27,038 bases of DNA from an uncultured Alphaproteobacteria bacterium (GTDB lineage: Bacteria; Pseudomonadota; Alphaproteobacteria; Caulobacterales; Caulobacteraceae), in contig CAIZKE010000356.1 in the NCBI GenBank assembly GCA_903933475.1, positions 1 through 27,038 on the forward strand. Reading direction: 5' to 3'. A model generated the notes under the pieces. The model was not told the DNA's origin. It did no database searches and saw only the letters and a list, made by a program, of their open reading frames with translations. Made by a program: the position numbers and the translations under genes. The number at the start of each line of letters is the position of its first letter. The stretch's first letter is position 1. This document shows positions 9,250 to 16,671 of the stretch, one piece after another.

Positions 9250-10640
9250 CCGGTGAACCCGGCGGGTGGGATGAATCCGCCGAACTCGCGTTCCACAAGT
9301 TCGGCGAAGTGGATCGTCGTCAGGTCCTGCATCCAGCCACCGATCACCTGGGCACCCATGGGGAGTCCCTCGCGGGACAGTCCGAGGGGCAGGGCTGTGG
9401 CGGGCAGGTTGGGCAGTAGGGCGACCGCAGGCCAGCCCAACTGGGCATAGTAGGGCGTATCTGCCCCATTGACCTTCAGGGTCCGCTCCTGGGTTTCCGG
9501 ACCGTCCTCATGCGGGAAGGCGGTGACGCCGAAGGCCGGCGCGAGGACCAGGTCAAAGGTCTCGAACAGGCTCGCCCAGCGGCGGCGGAAGGCCAGCTGG
9601 GCGTCGAGGAGGTCCATGTAGGCATGGGCGTCCGGCGGTGCCGCCCCCGGCGCGCCCCGGCTGATCGCCGTGCTCAGGAGCCGCTGGTAGATCGCATGCT
9701 GGTCGGCGAGGTCGGGAAGCCGGTCGTGTGCCCGGAGGACGGATGCGCCCAGTGCTTCCAGCCGCCGCGCCAGGTTGTCGACGGCGCCAGCGATCTCGCT
9801 CTCGGTCGGGGTCAGCGGGTGGTCAGTGAGCACCAGGACCCTGTAGTCCGCCAGCGTCTCCCGCCGGGGCGGCACCAGGGTGAAGGCCATACCCGCGGCG
9901 TCTTCCGCCTCCGGACCCGCCAGGACGCCGAGCGCTCGCCGCAGGTCCGCAGCACAACGGGCCATTGGCCCGACGACCGCCAGGGGAACCGGGACCCCGT
10001 CGGTCCCCGGGGGGGTGTGGCCCCGGGTCGGGACCAGTCCCCAGGTGGGCTTGTGCCCGAAGACGCCGCAGAGGGCTGCGGGGACGCGGATCGAGCCACC
10101 GATGTCGGAGCCGAGTTCGAGGGGGGTCATTCCCGCAGCGAGGGCCGCCGCGGCGCCGCCTGAGGAGCCGCCGGGCGAGCGCGAGGGATCCCAGGGGTTG
10201 GAGGTTCGCCCATAGACAGGGTTGGTGCTCTGCCAGTCGCTGAGGAAGGGCGGCACATTGGTCAGGCCAAGGATGATCGCCCCCGCCGCCTTGAGGCGCG
10301 TCACCGCCGTGGCGTCGGCAGGCGCCACCCAGCCGCGGAAGGCCGGATTGCCCCAGGTCGAGGGCAGGCCCTGCACCTGGTTGGACTCCTTGACGGTCAT
10401 CGGCAGGCCCAGGAGGGGAAGGCGATCGCCTGCGGAGAGCCGGGCGTCCGCTGCGCGCGCGGCGTCCCGGGCTCGGTCGAAGTCGCGGATGACGACGGCG
10501 TTGATCTGTGCGTCCCGCGTCTCGATCCTGGCGATCAGGGCGTCGGTCAGTTCCAGCGCGCCGATCCTGCGGTCGGCCAGGGCGACGATCAGGTCGCCGG
10601 CGCTTCGGTCGAGGAGGTCGGGTTCAGTGGATCCGGTCAT
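9246..10640 (-). CDS. Amidase (amidase-signature family)
   Basis: A 464-residue amidase-signature hydrolase. The Ser-cisSer-Lys triad is visible as Lys84 (TVKES), Ser159 in PGGSSGGAAAAL and Ser183 in GSDIGGSIR; the 24-residue spacing of the two serines equals that in fatty acid amide hydrolase. There is no signal peptide, so it should act in the cytoplasm. The substrate is undefined: the family includes acylamidases, aryl-amide hydrolases and GatA, but gatB/gatC are not nearby, and the N-terminal half resembles stand-alone amidases. GGGAG precedes the ATG at 10640. It lies between rsfS (63 bases upstream) and rlmH (4-base overlap), an insertion into an otherwise conserved housekeeping order. 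Confidence 0.9.
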   Translation of the reverse strand: MTGSTEPDLLDRSAGDLIVALADRRIGALELTDALIARIETRDAQINAVVIRDFDRARDAARAADARLSAGDRLPLLGLPMTVKESNQVQGLPSTWGNPAFRGWVAPADATAVTRLKAAGAIILGLTNVPPFLSDWQSTNPVYGRTSNPWDPSRSPGGSSGGAAAALAAGMTPLELGSDIGGSIRVPAALCGVFGHKPTWGLVPTRGHTPPGTDGVPVPLAVVGPMARCAADLRRALGVLAGPEAEDAAGMAFTLVPPRRETLADYRVLVLTDHPLTPTESEIAGAVDNLARRLEALGASVLRAHDRLPDLADQHAIYQRLLSTAISRGAPGAAPPDAHAYMDLLDAQLAFRRRWASLFETFDLVLAPAFGVTAFPHEDGPETQERTLKVNGADTPYYAQLGWPAVALLPNLPATALPLGLSREGLPMGAQVIGGWMQDLTTIHFAELVEREFGGFIPPAGFTG

Positions 10641-10703
10641 GGCGGAGTCTCCCTGGCGCGAGGGTGCGTCACGGGACCCCGGGGTGTCCAGAGGGCGTCC
10701 CGC

Positions 10704-11117
10704 TCAGACCGCGGTGCGGTGGCCGGGGGACTCGACCGACCAGATCTTCTCGATGTTGTAGAAGGTCCGGACTTCGGGACGGAAGATATGAATGATGACA
10801 TCGCCCGCGTCGATCAGCACCCAGTCGCAGTGCGGCAGCCCCTCGACCCGGGCGCGGCCGTAGCCACGCTCCTTCAGGGCGCGCAGCAGGTGGTCGGCAA
10901 TGGCGCCCACGTGCCGGTGCGAGCGGCCGGACGCGACCACAAGCCCGTCAGCCATGGCGCTCTTGCCTTTGAGATCGATGAAGACGACGTCCTGGGCCTG
11001 GTCGTCATCCAGGCGGCTCAGGATAAGCTCCTCCAGCGTGGAAACACCTTGCGGGAGGGCGGCCTCGGCGGCCGGGGCCGGGGCGGTTTGCGCGGAAAGC
11101 GCAGGGTCGGGGCTCAG
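10704..11117 (-). CDS. rsfS: Ribosomal silencing factor RsfS, probably CTG start
   Basis: RsfS binds uL14 on the 50S subunit and blocks subunit joining in stationary phase or starvation. The conserved region is clear: VVFIDLKGKSAMADGLVVASG, then SHRHVGAIADHL, then GLPHCDWVLIDAGDVIIHIF and YNIEKIW. The frame is open far upstream, to an ATG at 11417, but that would give 237 residues, overlap nadD by about 240 bases and add a non-conserved segment. No ATG, GTG or TTG lies in frame near the expected N-terminus. A CTG at 11117 follows AGGAG (11126-11130) by 8 bases and gives 137 residues, a normal length. I therefore place the start there; this is an inference from the sequence. Confidence 0.85.
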   Translation of the reverse strand: MSPDPALSAQTAPAPAAEAALPQGVSTLEELILSRLDDDQAQDVVFIDLKGKSAMADGLVVASGRSHRHVGAIADHLLRALKERGYGRARVEGLPHCDWVLIDAGDVIIHIFRPEVRTFYNIEKIWSVESPGHRTAV

Positions 11118-11125
11118 CGGAAGAA

Positions 11126-11148
11126 CTCCTGTTCTGTTACGCCAGAAC
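11126..11148 (-). promoter_or_regulatory. rsfS ribosome binding site with adjacent hairpin
   Basis: AGGAG (minus strand, 11126-11130) sits 8 bases before the CTG proposed as the rsfS start. Immediately 5' of it is a perfect 6-bp inverted repeat, GTTCTG/CAGAAC (11131-11136 with 11143-11148, 6-base loop). The hairpin abuts the binding site and could influence access to it. It lies in the 59-base gap after nadD. Confidence 0.4.
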
Positions 11149-11176
11149 GGACCTCTAGCACAGGCCGGGCCCCGGG

Positions 11177-11761
11177 TCAGCCTTGACGTGAACGTACGGC
11201 ACTCATCCGCTCGCGCAGTGCGGTCGATGACTGGAAGTTGAGCGGTCCGTAAAGGAAGATCCAGGCGGGAGGCGCCTGGCCGGGCAGGGCCTTTGCCCGA
11301 TGGAAGGGCAGACGCCCCGCTGCAAACCGCCGCGCCGCCGGCGAGGACCGGCTCTTCAGCGAGATCCAGGGGCGGGAGACGACCGCCACCGGCACGGCGC
11401 GCAGGATCTGGGTCCATCCCCGCCAGCGGTGGAACCCCGCCAGGCTGTCAGCGCCCATGATCCAGACGAAATGGACCCCGGGAAAGCGGGCCTTCAGGGC
11501 CAGGATCGTGTCGAGGGTGTACCGGGTCCCAATGCGGGACTCGACGTCGGAAACGATCATGCCCCGGTCCCGGGCGAAGGCGCGGACCCCGGCCATGCGA
11601 CGGGTAAGGGGGCGGGTTTCGGCGCTGGACTTCAGGGGGTTCTGGGGCGCCACAAGCCAGATCACCCGGTCGAGACCCAGGCGTTGGCGGGCGGTCTCGG
11701 CGACGTGGGCGTGGCCCTCGTGGGCCGGGTTGAAGCTGCCGCCGTAAAGTCCGACCTTCAT
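11177..11761 (-). CDS. nadD: Nicotinate-mononucleotide adenylyltransferase
   Basis: A 194-residue nucleotidyltransferase that makes deamido-NAD from nicotinate mononucleotide and ATP in NAD biosynthesis. The start MKVGLYGGSFNPAHEGH contains the GGSFNPxHxGH signature (His14 and His17 bind the phosphates), and the end carries the SSTALRERM motif of the family. I chose the ATG at 11761 because it places the first strand at the N-terminus as in other NadD proteins. In-frame upstream starts exist, for example an ATG at 11845 next to the ProA-like stop, but they add residues without family similarity. The gene lies between a ProA-like gene and rsfS, the classical proA-nadD-rsfS order. Confidence 0.93.
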   Translation of the reverse strand: MKVGLYGGSFNPAHEGHAHVAETARQRLGLDRVIWLVAPQNPLKSSAETRPLTRRMAGVRAFARDRGMIVSDVESRIGTRYTLDTILALKARFPGVHFVWIMGADSLAGFHRWRGWTQILRAVPVAVVSRPWISLKSRSSPAARRFAAGRLPFHRAKALPGQAPPAWIFLYGPLNFQSSTALRERMSAVRSRQG

Positions 11762-11846
11762 GCCCCGCGAGAGAGCGAAGCCGGGCCTGAGGGCCCCGGG
11801 GTGCCCCCCCACAGACCGAAGCCCCACCTGTCCCGCCGCCCACATG

Positions 11847-13415
11847 TCAGGCTTCCGGGAGAGCCCGGAGGCTCCCTGAAGTGGATGTGGTCCCGGACCG
11901 ATCGAGCCCGGTATCGACCTGCCGCATGCGGGTCCGGATGGTGAAGACCCCGTCTCCCGCCAACACTCCACCCCTGGCGAAAAGGCGGCCGCCCTCCCAG
12001 TTGGACAGGCCCAGCTCGGGCCGGTTCAGGGCGTACTGGCCGTCGACCCATCGGGTGAAGCCGTCACCGGTGAAAGGTGCCTCGATCCCGGCCTCGAAGC
12101 GGGCGAAGGCGGCGGGATCCTCGGTGACCAGGGTGGCGACCAGGCGTGGGGCCCATTGGTTGAAGAGGCCGATGGCGGCGTCCAGGTCGTCGACCACCGC
12201 CAGGGTGACCTCGGGGGTCTCCTCCCACTCCCATTCCCGTGCCAGGTCGGGTTCAGCGAGGGTGTCGGCGCGGGGCTCCATTGCGAGTCCTTCGGAACGC
12301 ATCACCTCGACAGGCGACGCCATCCAGTCCCCGCCGGGCAAGAAGCCTTCGGTTCCTGCCAGGACATGCAGCCGGAATCCGCGCCGCCGGCGTCCGGCGG
12401 CCTCGAGTGCGGCCAGGAAGCCTGGGACCAGTTCGGCCGCCCGGGGCCGGACGATGACGCAGACGTTGAGTGTATTGCAGACCTTCCGGTCGAGGGAGTG
12501 GAAGACGACCTCCCGGAACCGGTCCGGGTCGGCGGAGACGTCGGCGACCATCCAGGCACCTCCGGTCCCATGCAGGCTGACGGGTGTCCCTGTCTGCCGG
12601 GCGATGGCGCCCAGCTGGGCCACGGCGGGTCCGGACCCCCGGGCGACTGCCAGGGCGAGGCGGCGATCGGCGAACAGGGCCCAGCCTGCTGACCGTTCGG
12701 CGGAGTCCACCAGGCTCATGGCACCCGGCGGCAGGCCGGCTTCGGCCAGGGCCGGGCGGACGGCGCCCTCCATCAGGGCGCGGGCCGTGCCCAGGGCGTC
12801 GGATCCAATCCGGAAGACCACGGCATTGCCGGTGCGGAGCACGCCCGCAGCATCGGCGAAGACATTGGGCCGGCCCTCGAAGACAAAGCCCACGACGCCC
12901 AGAGGCGCGCGGTACTGCTCGATACTCCAGCCGTCGTGGTCGATCCGCTCCAGCACCTGACCCCGGTTCGCCGGACTGTCGCGCCAGGCCCTCAGGCCGG
13001 TGATCATGTCCTGGCGCATGCCCTCGCCGGCAGCGAGCCGGGTCGTCGAACGCCCCCGGCTGCGGGCAGACTCAATGTCGCTGGCGTTGGCGGCGGCGAC
13101 CTCCGCCCAGACGGACCCGTCCTCCAGCCGGCGCGCAAACGCCTCGAAGAAGGCGGTGATGGCCGCATCAGGGACATGGGAGAGCGCGCTGAATGCCGAG
13201 ACGGCTACGGCTGTGGCGGACTCAACGATCCGGCCGACCTCGGCAGACACATGAAGAAGCTCGCCGGACTCCTGGACCACGACCAGGCGGTCGCCGGGCC
13301 GGAAGCGGGCTGCGAGGCCCGCATCCACGAAGGTAACGCGGTCACCGCCGAAGGGAACCGGCAGGCCCGCTGTCAGCGCCTCGAGGGGCGCGACCCGAAG
13401 TCCGTTCTCCGGCAT
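11847..13415 (-). CDS. ProA-like aldehyde dehydrogenase (glutamate-5-semialdehyde dehydrogenase family), long form
   Basis: A 522-residue member of the gamma-glutamyl phosphate reductase branch of the aldehyde dehydrogenase superfamily. Landmarks are YRAPLGVVGFVFEGRPNV (168-185), the TGNAVVFRIGSDA cofactor region, LHGTGGAW and the catalytic cysteine Cys313 in RKVCNTLNV. Standard ProA has about 420 residues; this one carries about 70 extra N-terminal residues (a PFGGDRVTF segment followed by GDRLVVVQESGELLHV) and is divergent in the core. The genomic slot before nadD is where proA is usually found, so a role in proline synthesis is likely, but a different acyl-phosphate or aldehyde substrate is possible. 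No proB is adjacent in this window. GGGGAGG precedes the ATG very closely. Confidence 0.75.
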   Translation of the reverse strand: MPENGLRVAPLEALTAGLPVPFGGDRVTFVDAGLAARFRPGDRLVVVQESGELLHVSAEVGRIVESATAVAVSAFSALSHVPDAAITAFFEAFARRLEDGSVWAEVAAANASDIESARSRGRSTTRLAAGEGMRQDMITGLRAWRDSPANRGQVLERIDHDGWSIEQYRAPLGVVGFVFEGRPNVFADAAGVLRTGNAVVFRIGSDALGTARALMEGAVRPALAEAGLPPGAMSLVDSAERSAGWALFADRRLALAVARGSGPAVAQLGAIARQTGTPVSLHGTGGAWMVADVSADPDRFREVVFHSLDRKVCNTLNVCVIVRPRAAELVPGFLAALEAAGRRRRGFRLHVLAGTEGFLPGGDWMASPVEVMRSEGLAMEPRADTLAEPDLAREWEWEETPEVTLAVVDDLDAAIGLFNQWAPRLVATLVTEDPAAFARFEAGIEAPFTGDGFTRWVDGQYALNRPELGLSNWEGGRLFARGGVLAGDGVFTIRTRMRQVDTGLDRSGTTSTSGSLRALPEA

Positions 13416-13510
13416 GGCCTCCCCGATTCCTCCGGTCCCATTTGCTCAAGCTGAGCCTTACTAGACCAGACGGCGGGCGGCGCCACGCCGGAAAATCCGC
13501 CCTCGGCCGG

Positions 13511-15703
13511 TCAGGCGCGGATCATCGGCAGGCGGAAGGCGCCTTTCCCCGTGGCCGCCAGGACGGCGTTCGCGACCGCGGGTGCGATCACCGGGACCCC
13601 GGGTTCACCTGCGCCGGAAGGGGGGTTGGTCGACGGGAGGATGTAGGTCTCGACCTTTGGCGCCTCGGAGTGGCGGAGCACGGGATAGGCGTCGAAGTTC
13701 TTCCGATCGACTGCACCGGCCTTGATGATCATCTCGTCGTGCAGGGCGGCGGACAGGCCGAAGCAGGTTCCGCCTTCCATCTGGGCGGCGATCTGGTCCG
13801 GCGAGATCGCAGTCCCGCAGTCGATGGCGGTGACCACGCGGCCGACCTTCGGGTTTCCGTCCACCAGCCGGACCTCGGCGATCTGGGCGACGACGGAGCC
13901 GAAGCACTCGTGCACGGCCACGCCGCGGGTCACGCCCGCCGGCGCCGGCTTGTCCCAACCCGCCTTCTCGGCGGCGAGCTTGAGCACCGCGATGTGACGG
14001 GCTGCACCGGCTTTTTCGAACAGGGCGAGGCGGTAGGCGACCGGATCCCTGCCGGCCTTCTTCGCCAGGTGGTCGAGGGTGTGTTCCATGACGTAGGCGG
14101 TGTGGGTGGCCCCCACGGACCGCCACCACAGGACCGGAACGCCGTTCTCGGGCATCAGGACCTGACCGTCTACCGCCGGCGTCGCCTTGAGATAGGGCGA
14201 GCCCATGGCGCCCTCGACCGTGGTGGCGTCGAAACCCTTGGGGGCGAGGGGTGATCCCTTCATCAGGGACTGGGTGACCACCCGATGGGTCCAGGCGGCC
14301 GGGTAGCCGTCCTTGTCGAGCCGCACCCTGACCCGGTGGTGGGTCAGGGGCCGGAAATAGCCCGCCTCCATGTCGTCTTCACGGGTCCAGACCAGCTTTA
14401 CCGGCGTCCCCTTGCCCACCTTCTTGGCGATCTGGACGCACTCGGCGACGAAGTCTGACTGGAAGTTGGCCCGGCGCCCGAAGGAGCCGCCTGCGAACAG
14501 GGTCTCGATCTGGATGGATCCCGGCAGGGCGCCGACGATGCGCGCTGTATTGATCTGATCAATGGTCTGCGACTGGGAGGCGACGGTCAGCTTGGTCCCG
14601 CCCTTTCCGCCCACCTGGGCCACGCAGTTCATGGGCTCCATGGATGCATGGGCGAGGAAGGGGAAGTCGAAGGTCGCCTCAAAGACCTCGCCGTCGCCGG
14701 CTGCGGCGGCGTCGCCGCGGCTCTCGAAGGACTCCCACTTGAGCTTGTCGGGCAGGGTGCCCTTTCCGGCGGCCCAATCTGTGTACTGGGCTTCCAGCTC
14801 GGCCGAGCCCCGGCCTTCGGCCTTGCTCTCGTCCCAGGTCACCTTCAGCACATTGCGGCCCTGGATCGCCGCCCAGGTCGACTTTGCGACGACGGCCACG
14901 CCTGTGGGAATCTGGATCACGTCTACAACGCCAGCGACCTTGCGGGCCTCGGTGGCGTCAAAGCCGCGCACCTTGGCGCCGAAGCGCGGCGCGTGGGCGA
15001 CCACAGCTGTCAGCATGCCTTCGAGATTGACGTCCTGGGTGTAGCGGGCCTGTCCGGTGCTCTTGGCCAGGGAGTCCTTGCGACGGACCCGGTCGGTCCC
15101 GATCAGGGTAAAGGCCTCGGGCGACTTCAGCCTGGGCTCGGCAGGCGGCTTGATGGCTGCGGCACCCTGGATGAGGTCGCCAAACCCGGCGCTCTTGCCG
15201 CTGGCGACGTGGCTGACCACGCCGTCCTTAACGGTGATCTCGGCCTCGGGGACCTTCCAGGCGGCGGCGGCGGCGCCTGTGAACATGGCCCGGGCGGCAG
15301 CCCCAGCCTTGCGCAACTGCATCCAGCTGTTGGCGATCGCCGTCGAGCCGCCAGTGCCCTGGACCCCCATCAGCGTGTTCGCATACAGCTTGGAATTGGC
15401 CGGGGACTGCTCGACGCTGACCCGGCTCCAGTCGGCGTCAAGCTCCTCGGCTACGATGGCCGCGAGGCCCGCATGGCTGCCCTGGCCGAATTCGATGTGC
15501 TTGGACACCACCGTCACCGCGCCGTCGGCAGCGATGCGGATGAAGGGTCCAAAGGCTCCGACCTCGGTCTTGGCCCCGGCGGACATCAAGTCTGCGGGCG
15601 AGCAGCCTACGAGGAGGGCACCTGAGATGAGGGCGGTTCCGACCACCAGGTCCCTGCGGGTGGCACCGCTTCGGGCGGCAGCCTGATCGACATGCGAGTT
15701 CAT
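13511..15703 (-). CDS. Molybdopterin-binding subunit of a molybdenum hydroxylase (IorB / aldehyde oxidase type)
   Basis: A 730-residue large subunit of the xanthine oxidase superfamily that holds the molybdenum cofactor and hydroxylates an aldehyde or N-heterocycle. It has an RR-containing signal (TRRDLVVG, Arg16-Arg17) followed by a lipobox-like LVGC (Cys34), suggesting Tat export and perhaps lipid anchoring. Landmarks are KHIEFGQGSHAGLAAIVAEE, GVQGTGGSTA, FAGGSFGRR and near the end GAGEPGVPVIAPA, where Glu700 corresponds to the catalytic base. I chose the ATG at 15703 because GAGGAG precedes it closely; the longer open frame upstream overlaps iorA. It follows the 2Fe-2S subunit by 10 bases. 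The substrate is unknown; the isoquinoline oxidoreductase-like class is inferred from the two-subunit make-up. Confidence 0.88.
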   Translation of the reverse strand: MNSHVDQAAARSGATRRDLVVGTALISGALLVGCSPADLMSAGAKTEVGAFGPFIRIAADGAVTVVSKHIEFGQGSHAGLAAIVAEELDADWSRVSVEQSPANSKLYANTLMGVQGTGGSTAIANSWMQLRKAGAAARAMFTGAAAAAWKVPEAEITVKDGVVSHVASGKSAGFGDLIQGAAAIKPPAEPRLKSPEAFTLIGTDRVRRKDSLAKSTGQARYTQDVNLEGMLTAVVAHAPRFGAKVRGFDATEARKVAGVVDVIQIPTGVAVVAKSTWAAIQGRNVLKVTWDESKAEGRGSAELEAQYTDWAAGKGTLPDKLKWESFESRGDAAAAGDGEVFEATFDFPFLAHASMEPMNCVAQVGGKGGTKLTVASQSQTIDQINTARIVGALPGSIQIETLFAGGSFGRRANFQSDFVAECVQIAKKVGKGTPVKLVWTREDDMEAGYFRPLTHHRVRVRLDKDGYPAAWTHRVVTQSLMKGSPLAPKGFDATTVEGAMGSPYLKATPAVDGQVLMPENGVPVLWWRSVGATHTAYVMEHTLDHLAKKAGRDPVAYRLALFEKAGAARHIAVLKLAAEKAGWDKPAPAGVTRGVAVHECFGSVVAQIAEVRLVDGNPKVGRVVTAIDCGTAISPDQIAAQMEGGTCFGLSAALHDEMIIKAGAVDRKNFDAYPVLRHSEAPKVETYILPSTNPPSGAGEPGVPVIAPAVANAVLAATGKGAFRLPMIRA

Positions 15704-15713
15704 GGTGATCTCC

Positions 15714-16202
15714 TCAGGCGCGGGACTTGGCGGTGGGTTGGCCGGTGGCTTGGCCAGTGGCTTGGGCAGCCTCACGGATGGCGGCGTGGATCCGCTGGTA
15801 GGCGCCGCAGCGGCAGATGTTTCCGTCCATGGCCGCATCGATCTCGGCGTCCGAAGGGCGAGGGTTTGAGGCCAGGAGGGCTGCTGCGCTCATGATCTGG
15901 CCCGTCTGGCAGTATCCGCACTGCGGGACGTCTAGCTTGACCCAGGCCTGCTGCAGGGGGTGGGTCCCGCCGAGGCCCTCAATGGTGGTGATCTTCATGC
16001 CCGAGAGGGCGCTGACCGGCAGGGAGCAGGACCGCACCGGGGCGCCGTTGGCCAGCACCGTACAGGCGCCGCACTGTCCGATCCCGCAGCCGAACTTGGG
16101 TCCGGTCAGCCCGACCTCCTCGCGCAGGACCCAAAGGAGCGGGGTGTCCGGCGTGGCCTCGACCTGGACTGTCCTGCCGTTGATCTCGAGACTTGTCGCC
16201 AT
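15714..16202 (-). CDS. 2Fe-2S subunit of the molybdenum hydroxylase (IorA type)
   Basis: A 162-residue iron-sulfur subunit that carries electrons from the molybdenum centre. Two [2Fe-2S] clusters can be assigned: a plant-ferredoxin type (Cys39, Cys44, Cys47, Cys59 in GCGIGQCGACTVL...SC) and the helical type (Cys95, Cys98, Cys130, Cys132 in CGYCQTGQ and NICRCGAY). Its length suits a small subunit without an FAD domain. The ATG at 16202 is supported by GAGGGAGAGG just upstream; frames further upstream would run into the divergent cytochrome gene. No own signal is present, so export with the Tat-type large subunit is plausible. The C-terminal residues come from a 12-base tandem repeat. Confidence 0.93.
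   Translation of the reverse strand: MATSLEINGRTVQVEATPDTPLLWVLREEVGLTGPKFGCGIGQCGACTVLANGAPVRSCSLPVSALSGMKITTIEGLGGTHPLQQAWVKLDVPQCGYCQTGQIMSAAALLASNPRPSDAEIDAAMDGNICRCGAYQRIHAAIREAAQATGQATGQPTAKSRA
15731..15766 (-). repeat. Three-copy 12-bp tandem repeat at the 3' end of iorA-type gene
   Basis: Units 15731-15742, 15743-15754 and 15755-15766 differ from each other at one to three bases and encode the Gly-Gln-Ala-Thr-like tail of the 2Fe-2S subunit. The repeat is in frame, so copy changes would only lengthen or shorten the C-terminus, just before the ribosome binding site of the large-subunit gene. Confidence 0.65.
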
Positions 16203-16239
16203 TTGGGCCTCTCCCTCGGGGATTAAGCGGTTGCTGATC

Positions 16240-16268
16240 TTAACAGCGTTCGGAAGCGGCTGTATAGT
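16240..16268 (+). promoter_or_regulatory. Putative sigma70-like promoter for the cytochrome c gene
   Basis: TTAACA (16240-16245), 17 bases, then TATAGT (16263-16268), close to the TTGACA-N17-TATAAT consensus and about 30 bases before the cytochrome start. It lies in the 94-base region shared with the leftward iorA-type gene. A second TTAA at 16223-16226 is 13 bases before the -35-like box, which recalls CtrA half-sites. Confidence 0.5.
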
Positions 16269-16296
16269 TGGGCGCGATCGTATCCGGGAGTTCTCA

Positions 16297-16653
16297 ATGC
16301 GCCTGTCGCCGACCCTGCCAATGCTCGCTGTCTTCGCGATGGCCCTCGCCTCATCGGCCCATGCTGCAGATGGTGCCCGGCTCTTCGCCCTGCAGTGTAA
16401 GGCCTGCCATGGTGCCCAAAGCAGCGTGGCTGGGCCGAGCCTGAACGGCACCTTCGGGCGAAAGGCGGCCGGCGCGCCTGGGTTCACCTTCTCGCCCGCC
16501 CTCAAGGCCAAGGGCGGAACCTGGACCGAGGCCAGCCTGGATGCCTATCTCGCGGCACCCCAGGCCTTCGCGCCCGGCGGGCGTATGGCTGTCGCCGTTG
16601 CAGCCCCTGGCGACCGCGCCGCCGTGATCGCCTACCTCAAGACCCTGAAGTAG
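16297..16653 (+). CDS. Periplasmic class I c-type cytochrome
   Basis: A 118-residue secreted cytochrome with a Sec signal peptide (cleavage likely after AHA, residue 23), a single heme-binding CKACH (Cys34, Cys37, His38) and a probable axial methionine in GGRM (Met97). The fold and the GPSLNGTFGRKA segment resemble the cytochrome c552/c2 class. The ATG at 16297 follows gggag (16286-16290). It is divergent from the molybdenum hydroxylase genes, and enzymes of that type often pass electrons to a c-type cytochrome, so it is a likely partner; this is inferred from position. The next gene starts 18 bases after its stop. Confidence 0.9.
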   Translation: MRLSPTLPMLAVFAMALASSAHAADGARLFALQCKACHGAQSSVAGPSLNGTFGRKAAGAPGFTFSPALKAKGGTWTEASLDAYLAAPQAFAPGGRMAVAVAAPGDRAAVIAYLKTLK

Positions 16654-16671
16654 GGGCCCGGGGGCCGGACC

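Noticed and set aside
11118..11417. The long upstream part of the rsfS frame starting with ATG at 11417.
   Set aside because: It overlaps nadD by about 240 bases, has no similarity to RsfS and would make the protein about 100 residues too long.
11881..12960. A 359-residue plus-strand frame over the ProA-like gene.
   Set aside because: It is Arg/Ser/Pro/Thr-rich without motifs, while the minus strand holds a well-conserved dehydrogenase.
14648..15625. A 325-residue plus-strand frame over the molybdenum hydroxylase gene.
   Set aside because: Its composition follows the opposite strand and no motif is present.
15704..15838. An N-terminal extension of the molybdenum hydroxylase large subunit.
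   Set aside because: It overlaps the 2Fe-2S subunit gene; the internal ATG at 15703 has a strong GAGGAG and starts just before the twin-arginine signal.
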